Assembly: GCA_017858055.1 (NCBI GenBank)
Contig: JAFMCA010000014.1
Location: 1-53,591 of the forward strand
DNA: 53,591 nt
Origin: Flavobacteriaceae bacterium
GTDB lineage: Bacteria > Bacteroidota > Bacteroidia > Flavobacteriales > Flavobacteriaceae
Direction of reading: 5' to 3'
Below, in pieces: positions 7,726-16,085 of this stretch. A program made the position numbers and the translations under genes. Numbering within the stretch: position 1 is the first letter of the stretch; each line of letters opens with the position of its first letter. The notes under the pieces are model-generated. The model ran no database searches, had not been told where the DNA came from, and saw only the letters and a program-made list of their open reading frames with translations.

Positions 7726-8160
7726 ATGGTTTTTCAAAAAACAATTCAACTGCCCTCCTATGCTCGTGGGTTTCATCTGATTTCGGAATACGTTCTCCAA
7801 GAGGTTCCAAAAATCACCGGTATAGTCCATGTTTTTATTCAACATACCTCAGCCAGTCTAACCCTGAACGAAAATGCAGATCCCACAGTTCGTTTGGATT
7901 TTGAAACCTTTTTTAATGATCTTGTTCCCGAAGAAGATTCTCGTTATTTACACACTGAGGAGGGTTCGGATGACATGACCTCACATATAAAAAGTAGTCT
8001 TTTGGGGAGTAGTGTTAGTTTTCCGCTAAATAAGGGAATTCCCGTTTGGGGAATTTGGCAAGGAATCTATTTATGTGAACACCGCAATGCGGCCCGAAGA
8101 AGAACCCTTGTCATTACGGTCCTTGGTGAAGAAAAAGTTGAAAGCCTATTCCCGATATAA
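7726..8160 (+). CDS. YjbQ/UPF0047 family protein
   Basis: A 144-residue single-domain protein covering the whole YjbQ family. The conserved core is visible: FIQHTSASLTLNENADP with the conserved His and Asn, a middle acidic helix, HTEEGSDDMTSHIKSSLLG, then GTWQ-like GIWQGIYLCEHR and RTLVITVLGE at the end. Some members show weak thiamine-phosphate synthase activity in vitro, but the physiological role is unsettled. There is no signal peptide. It sits between two exported oxidoreductases in what looks like one transcription unit (gaps 22 and 14 bp), a context that does not suggest thiamine synthesis. Confidence 0.88.
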   Translation: MVFQKTIQLPSYARGFHLISEYVLQEVPKITGIVHVFIQHTSASLTLNENADPTVRLDFETFFNDLVPEEDSRYLHTEEGSDDMTSHIKSSLLGSSVSFPLNKGIPVWGIWQGIYLCEHRNAARRRTLVITVLGEEKVESLFPI

Positions 8161-8174
8161 TTGTAATTTTATAT

Positions 8175-10340
8175 ATGAGCAAAATTAAAAGTGTCTTTAT
8201 TGGTGGTGTTGTAGGACTAATGACTTGCTGTACAGGTTGCGAATCCAAACAAAAAGAGTATCAAAATTGGGAAATTTATGGTGGAACTAAAGATAATATT
8301 CGCTATTCCAAACTGGCACAAATTGACACTTCCAATGTAAATAAGCTAGAACAAGTTTGGGAATTTAGCTCAAAAGATCACGACCAAAACACCCAGATTC
8401 AGACCAATCCCATTATAGTAGATCAAATTTTATTCGGGATTTCGCCAAAACTCAAGTTATTTGCTTTGGAGGCTGCTACTGGAGTACAAAAATGGATTTT
8501 TGATCCCTATGAAATCCATCCCGATGAAGTAAAAGGTCAAGGCTATTTTTCGATGAATGTAGCTAGAGGAGTGACCTATTTCAGTGATCAAAAAACGAAA
8601 CGATTATTTTATGCTGCTGGCCCCAATTTATTTTGTGTGGATGCAGACACTGGAACGCTAGTAAAAGAATTTGGAACCAACGGGAAACTCGATTTACACC
8701 AGGACCTTGATCGGGATGCGGCATCACTGTACATTGCAATGACAAGCCCCGGAATTATCTATAAAGACCTCCTCATTATTGGATCTAGAGTGAATGAAGG
8801 AGCCGCTGCACTCCCGGGCTATATTCGAGCTTATGATGTCCATACGGGTGCGCTACGATGGAAATTTCATACCATCCCAAAACCAGGAGAACTTGGATAT
8901 GAAAGTTGGGAGGACAAACAAGCTTGGAAAAATGTGGGTGGTGCAAATGCTTGGGCTGGATTTAGCTTGGATGAAAAAAGAGGAATTGTTTATGCACCCC
9001 TAGGATCTGCTTCCTATGATTTTTATGGAGGGAAAAGAAAGGGAAACAATTTGTTTGCTAATAGTATCCTTGCACTGGATGCTGCCACTGGAAAACGAAT
9101 TTGGCATTTTCAAACCATCCATCACGATGTTTGGGACAGAGATCTTCCGACTGCACCCGCTCTAGTTAGTCTTGTCAAAAATGGAAAAAAAATTGATGCA
9201 CTCGCACAACCTACCAAAGGGGGTTTGGTGTTTTTATTAGACCGAACCAATGGAGAGCCCCTTTTCCCTATTGAAGAACTTCAAGTGCCAAGATATTCTG
9301 AGCTTATAGGCGAGCAGCTTGCCCCTACTCAACCTTGGCCTAAAGGCATAGAGCCTTTTGCTAGACAAGCTTTTACTGAAGAGGACATAAACTCCTTGGT
9401 CGAAATTGAAGAACAAAAAGAAATTCGACAAAAACTTCAATCCCTGAGTACAGGATTTACCTTTAACCCTCCAACAGAAAAAGGTACCGTAATTTTTCCT
9501 GGTTTTGACGGTGGTGCAGAATGGGGTGGACCCGCCTATGATCCCGAAACCAATTTACTGTACGTCAATTCAAACGAAATGCCATGGATATTGACTATGG
9601 TAAAAAAACAGGAGGACATACAAGAAACCGAAACTTATTCTAGTGCAGGGAAAAGGCTCTATCAGATGAATTGTATGAGTTGTCATGGTCCTGATTTAAA
9701 GGGTAGTGGACACCATCCCAGTTTACTAAACATGAATTCCAAATACACACTTGACACCTTCCATACACTCCTCCAAGAAGGAAGAAGAATGATGCCCGCT
9801 TTCTCCCAACTCAGCGAAATGGAGCGGGACGCTATCGCAAGCTATGTTCTTGATTTAAAGGATAAAAAAGAGATGGTTTTCAATGGAAATCAAACCGCCA
9901 CTAACCCCTATTGGGACATGCCTTATACCAGTACCGGATATAATAAGTTTTTGACTAAAGCAGGATATCCCGCCATAAATCCTCCTTGGGGAACTCTAAA
10001 TGCCATTGACTTAAATACTGGAAAAATTCAATGGAAAATACCCCTAGGTGAAACCCAGGAGTTCCTCAATAAGGGAATCCATACTGGGACAGAAAACTAC
10101 GGAGGTCCGGTAGTTACGGCTGGAGGATTGGTCTTCATAGCAGCCACCAAAGATGGAATGTTTCGCGCATTCAACAAACACTCTGGAAAATTAGTTTGGG
10201 AAACCAAACTTCCCTACCCTGGTTTTGCAACACCCGCTACTTATGAAGTCAACGGCAAACAATTTATTGTTATCGCTTGTGGAGGAGGGAAATTAGGAGC
10301 CCCTTCAGGCTCAGTCTATTTGGCTTTTGCACTCAAATAA
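8175..10340 (+). CDS. PQQ-dependent dehydrogenase lipoprotein with internal cytochrome c domain
   Basis: A 721-residue quinoprotein of the PQQ glucose/alcohol dehydrogenase class. The N-terminus has a lipoprotein signal with several Cys at LMTCCTGC. WEIYGGTKDNIRYSKLAQID is the usual entry to the eight-bladed propeller. Blade motifs with AATGVQKW, DAATGKRIWHFQTIHHDVWD and NTGKIQWKIPLG are visible. Between the later blades sits a cytochrome c module with haem-binding CMSCH at 500-504 and a candidate Met ligand in RRMMPAF about 45 residues later. The enzyme would oxidise a sugar or alcohol at the membrane face and pass electrons through its own haem. It is the last gene of the Gfo/Idh-YjbQ-PQQ run. 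No PQQ synthesis genes lie in the window. Substrate unknown. Confidence 0.88.
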   Translation: MSKIKSVFIGGVVGLMTCCTGCESKQKEYQNWEIYGGTKDNIRYSKLAQIDTSNVNKLEQVWEFSSKDHDQNTQIQTNPIIVDQILFGISPKLKLFALEAATGVQKWIFDPYEIHPDEVKGQGYFSMNVARGVTYFSDQKTKRLFYAAGPNLFCVDADTGTLVKEFGTNGKLDLHQDLDRDAASLYIAMTSPGIIYKDLLIIGSRVNEGAAALPGYIRAYDVHTGALRWKFHTIPKPGELGYESWEDKQAWKNVGGANAWAGFSLDEKRGIVYAPLGSASYDFYGGKRKGNNLFANSILALDAATGKRIWHFQTIHHDVWDRDLPTAPALVSLVKNGKKIDALAQPTKGGLVFLLDRTNGEPLFPIEELQVPRYSELIGEQLAPTQPWPKGIEPFARQAFTEEDINSLVEIEEQKEIRQKLQSLSTGFTFNPPTEKGTVIFPGFDGGAEWGGPAYDPETNLLYVNSNEMPWILTMVKKQEDIQETETYSSAGKRLYQMNCMSCHGPDLKGSGHHPSLLNMNSKYTLDTFHTLLQEGRRMMPAFSQLSEMERDAIASYVLDLKDKKEMVFNGNQTATNPYWDMPYTSTGYNKFLTKAGYPAINPPWGTLNAIDLNTGKIQWKIPLGETQEFLNKGIHTGTENYGGPVVTAGGLVFIAATKDGMFRAFNKHSGKLVWETKLPYPGFATPATYEVNGKQFIVIACGGGKLGAPSGSVYLAFALK

Positions 10341-10362
10341 AATACTGATAGGTGCATTTAGA

Positions 10363-11655
10363 CTATCGACTCTGAGCAGCCAACCATTCCATAATACTCA
10401 CCGGCTTTCCATTGATTAGCACAGGGTTTTTATCGTAATCGCTGAAAACTTGATTGTCATGTAAATACACCCAGGACCAATGCCCGTTGTACAAATAGCT
10501 GTCTCCGCCGTATTGGCCTGTGATGTCAATAACATGGTCAAACAAACTGTAGTGAACCTTTTTACTTCCAATTTGTTTTAATCGTTTGTATAAAGGAGTT
10601 GCCGTTTTATCTGCTTCTGTTGTAAGATCATCTTGTGAATGAACAAACCAAATAGGAATATTTTTTAGTTTTAAGAGTTGGCTTTCGGTTACAAATTCAT
10701 CATAATAGGCAAGCGAACTAATGTATGCTGCTGCAAAATATTTTGGATTTTCAATCAAAAGTTTTAACGAAATATATCCTCCGTTAGAACAGCCTCCAAT
10801 ATATATTTTCTTGGAATCAATTTGAGGATTTTCTGCCACATACTTCTGAATTAAACCCATTAAAGCTTTATGATAAATATCGTCTTCTTGACCTCGAGTA
10901 TAACTTGCTGTTACACCGTGCATCCAACGTGTAGGAGTTTGTGGTGCTAACACTGCAGCCCCCTTAAAATGTCTTTGTATGTCTGGAGAAGCATAATTAT
11001 AAGCCTTATTTGCAATCAGAGGAATTGTTGGATCTGTACCCCCTTCTCCACCACCATGAAGCCATATAATCAAGGGGATTTTTGAAGAAGTTTTTTGAGG
11101 CAAGTAGGAGCCATAAGTGAGCGCAATTCCATCTGAGTGGGTGTACGTACCTGAGGTATCAAATTCATCGAGTATGGGATGGATTCGATTCCCCTCTGTG
11201 TTCCATGTTGTCTGAGTAGGAAGATGAACAACAGTCATCTTGTAATCGATCCATATATTTCCTCCACCTCCTTCACCTCGATAATACTGAATCGGTGAAC
11301 CTAAGGGATTATTTGGTGCTACAGCCAAGGCCAGTCCAATAAATTCCCCATCCGAGTTGGGGGTTCCAGTCCCATCCGATGCAAAAGCACTAAGAACGAC
11401 TCGTTCACCAGAACTAGAGTTGGGTCCTATGGTGGCTATATCGGAAGAGCGACTCACCATGACTTTAAAGTCTTGAGCAGCAACTGCATCCATTGGAATG
11501 GATGTGGATAAAATTACTTTGTTTACGGCTGGCCCCCAATCAAAACCTGTGACTACAGTAGTGTAACTTCCCTCAACTTTGGTTTGTGCTTGAAGTGAAA
11601 AGGCGATTGATAAGATTAGGGAGGTAAGACTCCAACCTTTAAGTTTTCGTTTCAT
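10363..11655 (-). CDS. Secreted alpha/beta-hydrolase esterase with Ig-like N-domain
   Basis: A 430-residue secreted hydrolase. The signal peptide covers residues 1-24 (ending SLQAQ). Residues about 30-150 resemble the Ig-like N-terminal domain found before some bacterial esterases. The catalytic domain follows, with the oxyanion strip IIWLHGGGEGG (196-206), the nucleophile Ser290 in GGCSNGGY, a candidate Asp342/343 in HSQDD and His392 in GHWSWVY. The arrangement fits the prolyl-oligopeptidase/feruloyl-esterase/dienelactone-hydrolase side of the superfamily. It is convergent with the PQQ gene with only 22 bp between stops. Likely substrates are acyl esters on polysaccharides, but this is inference from the secreted hydrolases nearby. 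Confidence 0.82.
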   Translation of the reverse strand: MKRKLKGWSLTSLILSIAFSLQAQTKVEGSYTTVVTGFDWGPAVNKVILSTSIPMDAVAAQDFKVMVSRSSDIATIGPNSSSGERVVLSAFASDGTGTPNSDGEFIGLALAVAPNNPLGSPIQYYRGEGGGGNIWIDYKMTVVHLPTQTTWNTEGNRIHPILDEFDTSGTYTHSDGIALTYGSYLPQKTSSKIPLIIWLHGGGEGGTDPTIPLIANKAYNYASPDIQRHFKGAAVLAPQTPTRWMHGVTASYTRGQEDDIYHKALMGLIQKYVAENPQIDSKKIYIGGCSNGGYISLKLLIENPKYFAAAYISSLAYYDEFVTESQLLKLKNIPIWFVHSQDDLTTEADKTATPLYKRLKQIGSKKVHYSLFDHVIDITGQYGGDSYLYNGHWSWVYLHDNQVFSDYDKNPVLINGKPVSIMEWLAAQSR

Positions 11656-11824
11656 GTTTAATTTGTTTTTTGGAAAATTAAGTGAAATAAGTGAAACACA
11701 AAATTAATCATTTCAATAAACCAAATAGACCCTATCCAAAATCACTTTTCAAAATATACTAAAACATAATTTTCAGGTCGGATTTAGATTAGTAACTTTA
11801 TAGAAAGCTAAAACCTAAAAGCTC

Positions 11825-12679
11825 ATGAAAAAATTATTTCTACTTTTTTTTATTCCCCTACTTTCACTTGCACAAACAATTCCTAGTCGTTGGGATGAAT
11901 TAACTGCTAGTGATTGGGAATTGGCACTTGAAAAATCTAATTACACTTGTATTTTACCAATCGGAATACTTGAAAAACACGGTCCACAAGCTCCGATTGG
12001 ATCCGATCTAATCCGAGTAAGAGAACTTTCCGCACGTGCTACAAAGAAGGAATATGCTGTTGTTTTTCCAGATTATTTCTACGGACAAATAAATGAAGCA
12101 AAACACCAATACGGCACCTTTTCCTTACCGAGTAAATTGGCGATGGAAATGTTAGAAGCCACCTGTCAAGAAATCGGGAGAAATGGCTTTAAAAGAATTA
12201 TCATAGTTAACGGGCATGGAGGAAATCCTCAAATGATTCGTTATTTTATTCAAAATCAATTAGAAAATAAACGAGATTACGCCGTGTATTTTTTTGATCC
12301 CAAAACCCCCAAAGACATTGCTGAAAAAGCAGCTAAGCTTCGAAAGTCTGATCCTTCTTTTGATATGCATGGGGGTGAAAATGAAACCTCAATTTTACTC
12401 CATCTTCGACCCGATTTAGTGAAATTAGACCGAAGTAGTTCTGAGTCTGGTGCAAATCAAAACCGACTTCAATTGTCCGAGGACTTGTACACCGCCATTT
12501 GGTGGTATGCCTTTTTTCCCAATCATTACGCAGGTCAGGCTGAAGTTTCTAGTGCAGAATTAGGAAAATTAATTGTTGATTCAAAAATCGAATCCTTAGT
12601 AAATGCAATTAAAGCAGTAAAAGAAGATTCACAAACTTTAAAATTACAAGAAGCTTTTTTTAATCAAATGAAAAAGTAA
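11825..12679 (+). CDS. Secreted creatininase-family amidohydrolase
   Basis: A 284-residue protein with signal peptide (MKKLFLLFFIPLLSLAQ) and a full creatininase domain. Metal ligands are visible: Glu50 and His52 in LEKHGPQAPIGSD, Asp61, the NGHGGN loop around 128-133, and DMHGGENETS with the conserved Glu. Family members hydrolyse creatinine, mycofactocin peptides, FAPy pyrimidines or cyclic inosose derivatives; most are cytoplasmic, so export to the periplasm is notable. TAACTTTA about 30 bp before the start is a near match to the -7 promoter element. No partner identifies the substrate. Family call firm. Confidence 0.85.
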   Translation: MKKLFLLFFIPLLSLAQTIPSRWDELTASDWELALEKSNYTCILPIGILEKHGPQAPIGSDLIRVRELSARATKKEYAVVFPDYFYGQINEAKHQYGTFSLPSKLAMEMLEATCQEIGRNGFKRIIIVNGHGGNPQMIRYFIQNQLENKRDYAVYFFDPKTPKDIAEKAAKLRKSDPSFDMHGGENETSILLHLRPDLVKLDRSSSESGANQNRLQLSEDLYTAIWWYAFFPNHYAGQAEVSSAELGKLIVDSKIESLVNAIKAVKEDSQTLKLQEAFFNQMKK

Positions 12680-12691
12680 CGAGGAGAAACC

Positions 12692-12847
12692 CTAGGAACG
12701 CTCTGCATGGGAAAACCGGCCGTTTTTCAAACGTCGTTGTTCTCGCTTTTTTGCCAATTCAAAATCCTTGCGCGTGTAACGTTTACCGTCTATAAAAACC
12801 GTTTGTATGCCCTCAGGGAAATCAAAAAATAGTATCCTTTTTTTCAT
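12692..12847 (-). CDS. Small basic protein, 51 residues, unknown
   Basis: A small reading frame opening MKKRILFFDFPEGI and closing RFSHAERS, with the basic helical stretch YTRKDFELAKKREQRRLKNG in between. An in-frame stop lies upstream of the ATG, so this start is the best available. The composition (FIDGKRYTRKDF strand-turn pattern, then a long charged helix) looks coding rather than random. It is convergent with the creatininase-family gene, with 12 bp between stops. TAATTTAG just upstream is a weak -7 element. I do not recognise the family; an RNA- or DNA-binding peptide is conceivable from the charge only. Confidence 0.5.
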   Translation of the reverse strand: MKKRILFFDFPEGIQTVFIDGKRYTRKDFELAKKREQRRLKNGRFSHAERS

Positions 12848-13082
12848 AGGGACATCTAAATTATAGTGTTTTTTTTATTTAACAAAATTATTTATCAACT
12901 AATCGCCTAAGGAAATACAGTTGATGATTTTTTTTTAGAGTTTGACCTCTAAAAATAAAACCAAACCTATCTTATTGAAAGTAAGATTTATAACCAATTT
13001 TATTTTGCTTATTTATTGAGAAAATTGTTTGTGATTCATAAAAAAAAGTAACTTGTTAAGAATAACTATAACTATTTATACA
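12848..13082. other. AT-rich intergenic promoter region
   Basis: Divergent region between the 51-codon gene and the secreted protein at 13083. It holds T and A runs and a plausible promoter pair TTG (around 13029) and TAACTTGT (around 13049) for the right-hand gene. Nothing else is visible. Confidence 0.4.
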
Positions 13083-13829
13083 ATGAAGAAAATTTTATTA
13101 ATTACTTTTTTAAGTTTTGCGTTTGTCTCTTATTCGCAAATTACGGTTTATCACATGGTCTATGTAAAATCTGCAGATCAAGCAAAATTTGAATCTGTTG
13201 AGAAAAATTACATGTCTAAGATGGCTCAAACTGCTGTGAATGATGGGCAATTTGCTTATTGGGCGTTGGAGAAATTTCTCCATCCTATGGTTCCTGTAGG
13301 TGGAAAATTAAATCATCCTTTGGTGGGAAATTGGTATCAATTTATCACGGTCTTTCCTTCCCTTTCGGCCTATGTAAATTCTGGTCCTTGGTGGGCTGGT
13401 GCAGGGGAAAAACTTGGGGTTCCTCAAGAATTACTCTCCTATACGGCAGAACAAGGTGGGATGTATGTCTGGACTATTGAAGATTCTGTCTTCGGAGGTC
13501 AGGCTGCTAAGTTTAGTGTCTATAATTTTGGATTCGCTGAAGAAGTTGGAGTCTTTTTAGATAAACAAAAGCCCTACATGAAAAATTTTGAAAGCCAAAT
13601 GAAAAAGAATGAAAAAGGAAGAGCAGGCTGGGTATCTGGTCATCGACTTTCACCAAAGAATTTTGGAGAGCATAACGTGATGACTTGGGACGGCTTTTTA
13701 ACACTTGAGGATGCTTTAAATCACCTCAACTATAAAGAGTCCAAGAAAAACTTTGTTGAATTAGGAATGCCCGCTGGATTTGACTTAAAATTAGTCGCTG
13801 AAAAAATTGTTGAAACAACAAACCCCTAG
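13083..13829 (+). CDS. Secreted protein of unknown function (two ABM-like halves?)
   Basis: A 248-residue exported protein. I place the start at the ATG at 13083, because it opens an ideal signal peptide (MKKILLITFLSFAFVSYSQ); an in-frame TTG ten codons upstream adds only a non-signal extension. The mature part seems to contain two similar halves: each begins with a strand (ITVYHMVYVK; AAKFSVYNFGF), has a long helix, and ends with a strand and a W-rich loop (NWYQFITVFPSLSAYV; HNVMTWDGFLTLEDALNHL). This is reminiscent of dimeric alpha-beta-barrel (ABM/EthD-like) repeats, but no catalytic residues are evident. A strong terminator follows, so it is a single-gene unit. The protein at 16086-16898 has a similar plan. 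Export is sure; function unknown. Confidence 0.75.
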   Translation: MKKILLITFLSFAFVSYSQITVYHMVYVKSADQAKFESVEKNYMSKMAQTAVNDGQFAYWALEKFLHPMVPVGGKLNHPLVGNWYQFITVFPSLSAYVNSGPWWAGAGEKLGVPQELLSYTAEQGGMYVWTIEDSVFGGQAAKFSVYNFGFAEEVGVFLDKQKPYMKNFESQMKKNEKGRAGWVSGHRLSPKNFGEHNVMTWDGFLTLEDALNHLNYKESKKNFVELGMPAGFDLKLVAEKIVETTNP

Positions 13830-13841
13830 CACTTTGAAATA

Positions 13842-13872
13842 AAAAAATCCTCCCAAGTGGAGGTTTTTTTTA
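13842..13872 (+). terminator. Strong rho-independent terminator
   Basis: CCTCC (13849-13853) pairs with GGAGG (13859-13863) around a 5-nt loop, flanked by an A run and an 8-T run. It follows the stop of the secreted protein by about 12 bp. Confidence 0.85.
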
Positions 13873-13890
13873 TTATGGGTTACGAATTAC

Positions 13891-15939
13891 TTAAGGGGTT
13901 TCAAACGACGATGCCGGAAGCCCTTCTTTATTAAAAAGGCTTGCTTCAAAATAATTTTTCCATCCGTAGCGCACTCTTTGTGGGTTTTTAATCTTGTTTG
14001 AAGTCACACGGATTTTATCTCCAAGAATAGTCGCTTTCGCTGGAACAAAAGACCCATCTGCAGCTGCTATTTCAAAGCCTGTTAAGTCATTTTTTGCCAC
14101 TAATCCAGTCCCCACATACTTAAAATGAATATCGATAAAGTTGGAATGGATACTTTGACTTTCATAAAGTGGTCCCGTAGGAACCTCCTCGTTCCTTCCG
14201 TAATCGTGATGCAAAGCCAAACGAGCCAATCGCAAACCTACATCTTTTTTGTTCGCAGGATGGATATCCTTTTCTTCTCCGATATCAAGAGTAATGGCCA
14301 TACCTGTATTTTTTAAAGTCAACGTTTTACGCTGCGCATCTCTGAGTGATTGAGAAGAAGCTTCTGGAACATATTCATAGGGAGCGATTTGTACAAAATA
14401 AAAAGGGAAGTCCGCATTCCATCGCGCTCTCCAATCGTTTATCATTCCTGTAAAAAGAGTTTGATAGTCTTGGTGATTGCCCACATTGCTTTCTCCTTGA
14501 TACCATAAGGCTCCTTTGATTTTATAAGGAATGACGGGCTGAACCATCGTCTCAAATAAAATACTGTAAATATTTGGGTCCTGCGTAGAGGGACCACTGG
14601 TTATATTCGCCTGAATTTTAGCCTCTTTTTCTAAGAGCGTTTCAAAATCATAATGATGTTCTTGGATCAGGGTATTGAGGAAAAAAGCATGATGTTTTAT
14701 CCGCCAGGTCCCTGTGTCCAATTGTTGTTTTTCTTTTTCACTTTCTATAAAAGCCGCACCTCTAAAAGCGCCTTCTCCCCCTGTATCGATGATACGAATC
14801 GCTAAAATATTTCCTTCTTTTTTCAAAAGCCCTTTGGGAATCGTGTACTGCCTATCGGTACAGCATGAAAAAGAATTTCCAATGAGGGTTCCATTAAGAT
14901 AAGTATAATCGTAATCATCTATCCCTCCCTTCACGTGAAGTTGATACTCAGAATTCGGGTCTTCAACATCAAAAGATTTTCTCAACCAAAACACTCCATC
15001 AGAGGCTAATGTTCCATTGGGAAAAAATTGCTCTAAAGTAATTTTACTTTCAGAAGCACCACTGGCTTCAAATGCCTTCCAAGAGGAATCGTCAAAATCC
15101 GGTGCTGCAAAGGCAAGGTCATTTAAGGCGATGGATTTCCATTGATTTAGGTTTTCAGGAACACTAAAACTGGGGGCGTTGAGATACTCTTCGTTAGCTT
15201 TTGCCACTTCCAAACTCAGCTTTTTATTGTTTTCAGCTATTGCGGAGAGACCTCCTTGACCGATTATTTCTTTTGCCTCATTCTGACTGGGTGGCATCTC
15301 TGCCAACTTTTCAATACTCGTCCAAGCCTCAACTCGGGTTCCTCCCCAAGAAGTGTTTACTATGCCAATTGGAATATTGAGGCTCTGATTTAATTCACGT
15401 GCAAAAAAATATCCTACTGCACTGAACCGTTTTACATTTTCAGGGGTCGTAATTTTCCAGGAGGCTTCATTGATATTGGTTCCATTTAAATTTTTGGGGA
15501 CAGTAAACATTCGAATGTTCGGAAAGGAGGCATTTGCGATTTCCTCTGCCTGATTGTTGATACGAGCACCCATGGGCCACTCCATATTGGACTGTCCCGA
15601 TGTCAGCCAAACTTCTCCCAGCAGTACATCTTGAAAAATAAGCTCCTGGCCTGCTGACGAAATTTTCATTTCAAATGGACCTCCATGTTCGGGAGTTTTA
15701 ATTTTTGCTTCCCACTCTCCCTTGGGATTGGTTTGTGTCTCTACCTCTTCGCCCCAACTCGCTGACAGCTTGACCACAGATCCAGGCTCTGCCTTTCCCC
15801 ATACTGGAACTTCAGCTTGCTGCTGCAAAACCATATGATTCGAAAAAAGAGGCGCAGTTTTCAATTCTATTATTTCAGTTTTACATGCAGAAAAAAATAG
15901 TCCCAACAGAAAAATACTCTTTAAAATTTTGTTTTTCAT
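13891..15939 (-). CDS. Sialate O-acetylesterase-like SASA lipoprotein
   Basis: A 682-residue SGNH-type carbohydrate esterase. The lipobox FFSAC ends at Cys19, so it is probably anchored to the membrane or cell surface. Block I GQSNMEWPM carries the nucleophile Ser117. NTSWGGTRVEAW and LWYQGESNVGN supply the oxyanion-hole residues, and DIHPANKKDVG near residue 560 gives the DxxH catalytic Asp/His. An inserted jelly-roll-like domain (roughly 250-400, FWLRKSFDVEDP, LAIRIIDTGGEG) interrupts the esterase fold, as is usual in the long members. It removes acetyl groups from sialic acid or from plant or algal polysaccharides; with GH16 nearby, polysaccharide de-acetylation is the likelier role. Flanked by the two unknown secreted proteins. 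Confidence 0.9.
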   Translation of the reverse strand: MKNKILKSIFLLGLFFSACKTEIIELKTAPLFSNHMVLQQQAEVPVWGKAEPGSVVKLSASWGEEVETQTNPKGEWEAKIKTPEHGGPFEMKISSAGQELIFQDVLLGEVWLTSGQSNMEWPMGARINNQAEEIANASFPNIRMFTVPKNLNGTNINEASWKITTPENVKRFSAVGYFFARELNQSLNIPIGIVNTSWGGTRVEAWTSIEKLAEMPPSQNEAKEIIGQGGLSAIAENNKKLSLEVAKANEEYLNAPSFSVPENLNQWKSIALNDLAFAAPDFDDSSWKAFEASGASESKITLEQFFPNGTLASDGVFWLRKSFDVEDPNSEYQLHVKGGIDDYDYTYLNGTLIGNSFSCCTDRQYTIPKGLLKKEGNILAIRIIDTGGEGAFRGAAFIESEKEKQQLDTGTWRIKHHAFFLNTLIQEHHYDFETLLEKEAKIQANITSGPSTQDPNIYSILFETMVQPVIPYKIKGALWYQGESNVGNHQDYQTLFTGMINDWRARWNADFPFYFVQIAPYEYVPEASSQSLRDAQRKTLTLKNTGMAITLDIGEEKDIHPANKKDVGLRLARLALHHDYGRNEEVPTGPLYESQSIHSNFIDIHFKYVGTGLVAKNDLTGFEIAAADGSFVPAKATILGDKIRVTSNKIKNPQRVRYGWKNYFEASLFNKEGLPASSFETP

Positions 15940-16085
15940 GATGTCCTTGTTTAAGATAGTTAAAATATAAAAAAGAGGTTGGATGATCTCTAAAATTCTT
16001 CCTTAAAAATACAAGTAAAATGCTAATTTAATTTGTAAATTGCAGTTTATCAGTACTTTATTTATTAACCATAAACCAATATTAA

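Noticed and set aside
13053-13082. Longer start (TTG) for the secreted protein at 13083
   Set aside because: It adds ten residues before an otherwise perfect signal peptide and has no sequence support.
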